Assembly (NCBI RefSeq): GCF_900111235.1
Contig: NZ_FOJI01000014.1
Location: 48,247 to 112,246 of the forward strand
Length of the DNA stretch: 64,000 nt
Source: [Clostridium] fimetarium
GTDB lineage: Bacteria; Bacillota; Clostridia; Lachnospirales; Lachnospiraceae
Direction of reading: 5' to 3'
Made by a program: the position numbers and the translations under genes. Shown in pieces: positions 63,469-64,000 of the stretch. The first letter of the stretch is position 1, and every line of letters begins with the position of its first letter. The notes beneath the pieces are model-generated. The model had not been told where the DNA came from. It ran no database searches and was given only the letters and a program-made list of their open reading frames with translations.

Positions 63469-64000
63469 ATTTTTTAACCCCCTATAAACTTTTTTTCATT
63501 ATATTATATCACATAAGATAATTCAATCTAAATCATACCTTTCTTACATGTTTGTAATTAAAGTTTTAGCAGACAAATCTATTATCTGATATAATAGGGA
63601 TTAAATAATAGAAAGTGATAAATTCAAGGGGAAATATTAATGACTACACCATTGGAATGTACCACATTTCAAATTGTTGAGTCGATGTAGTGCCCCATTT
63701 TATTTATGAAGCTAATGCATTTATAGAAGAATGAAACAAATCAATTTGAATTTGTCATTGAGTTGTCTAGTTCATAATTGTTTCACAAATGCGAAGTGAA
63801 GATTATTTATATAATAACTTCTCGGAGTTAGCATCTACTGGTGCAAATGTAAATTGACAATTGAATATTGGTGGTTTTGGAAAAAAAGAAGAGATTTTGT
63901 GTACGAGAAATAGACATAACGCAAGTTATGCCTTAAAATAGGTATTGTCCTTATGGACATTAAGCGGTCAGCTTAAATGTTTTTTGAAATGCCTCTACAG
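63469..64000. other. Right end without a clear gene
   Basis: A short plus-strand frame at about 63,640 (16 codons, MTTPLECTTFQIV) has a good AAGGGG site but ends at once. The rest reads like decayed coding sequence on the plus strand with frame changes; I cannot name it. A TGCCCCATTTT word at 63,690 resembles the polar motif but is isolated. Confidence 0.35.

Overview
The window is AT-rich DNA from a low-GC Gram-positive bacterium, most likely a Lachnospiraceae-type Clostridium. The evidence is strong AGGAGG ribosome sites, a Tad pilus locus, a DUF2508 (YaaL) protein, a SipS-type signal peptidase, BlaI/BlaR and PadR regulators, and codon use throughout. No rRNA or tRNA gene and no CRISPR array was seen.

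The window has two halves. Positions 1 to about 43,405 look like one long integrated mobile element whose left end lies outside the window. Almost all its genes are on the minus strand. They include: secreted and membrane proteins, one of them a 1,543-residue polytopic protein that could be a conjugation channel part; a type I restriction-modification operon (hsdM-hsdS-hsdR) with two extra membrane-protein genes; two tandem KAP P-loop NTPases; an overlapping four-gene set with DUF262, DUF3846 and DUF4314 proteins; an anchored anthrax-lethal-factor-like metalloprotease; a tandemly duplicated lipoprotein cassette; a small amidoligase operon; and a large D12-class adenine methyltransferase followed by a candidate 145-nt structured RNA and an SF2 helicase. 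A plus-strand two-gene cassette sits near the right end. The right junction appears to lie inside tadA: that pilus ATPase reads normally to about residue 287 and then changes to unrelated sequence, with tadB/tadC absent downstream. No integrase or relaxase is visible in the window.

The most striking signal is a strand-polar DNA word. GGGGTA, often extended to AAATGGGGTAT, occurs about 35 times on the minus strand between 317 and 42,000, in intergenic regions and in all three codon frames of genes. It keeps its orientation inside a plus-strand gene. I found about one copy in the opposite orientation there, and only one TACCCC between 42,003 and 64,000. It behaves as an element-specific oriented DNA signal with no function I can name.

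Positions 43,405 to 64,000 look like ordinary chromosome: the start of a tad pilus operon (tadV-tadZ-truncated tadA), a BlaI/M56 sensor pair without a beta-lactamase, a PadR-controlled ABC-2 exporter, a cytidylate-kinase-like protein, a polar amino-acid ABC importer with an attenuator-like hairpin, an AEC-family carrier, transketolase, a repeat-rich 900-residue degenerate AAA protein, a hemolysin-III family protein and signal peptidase I. All counts and positions were made by eye and should be recomputed.
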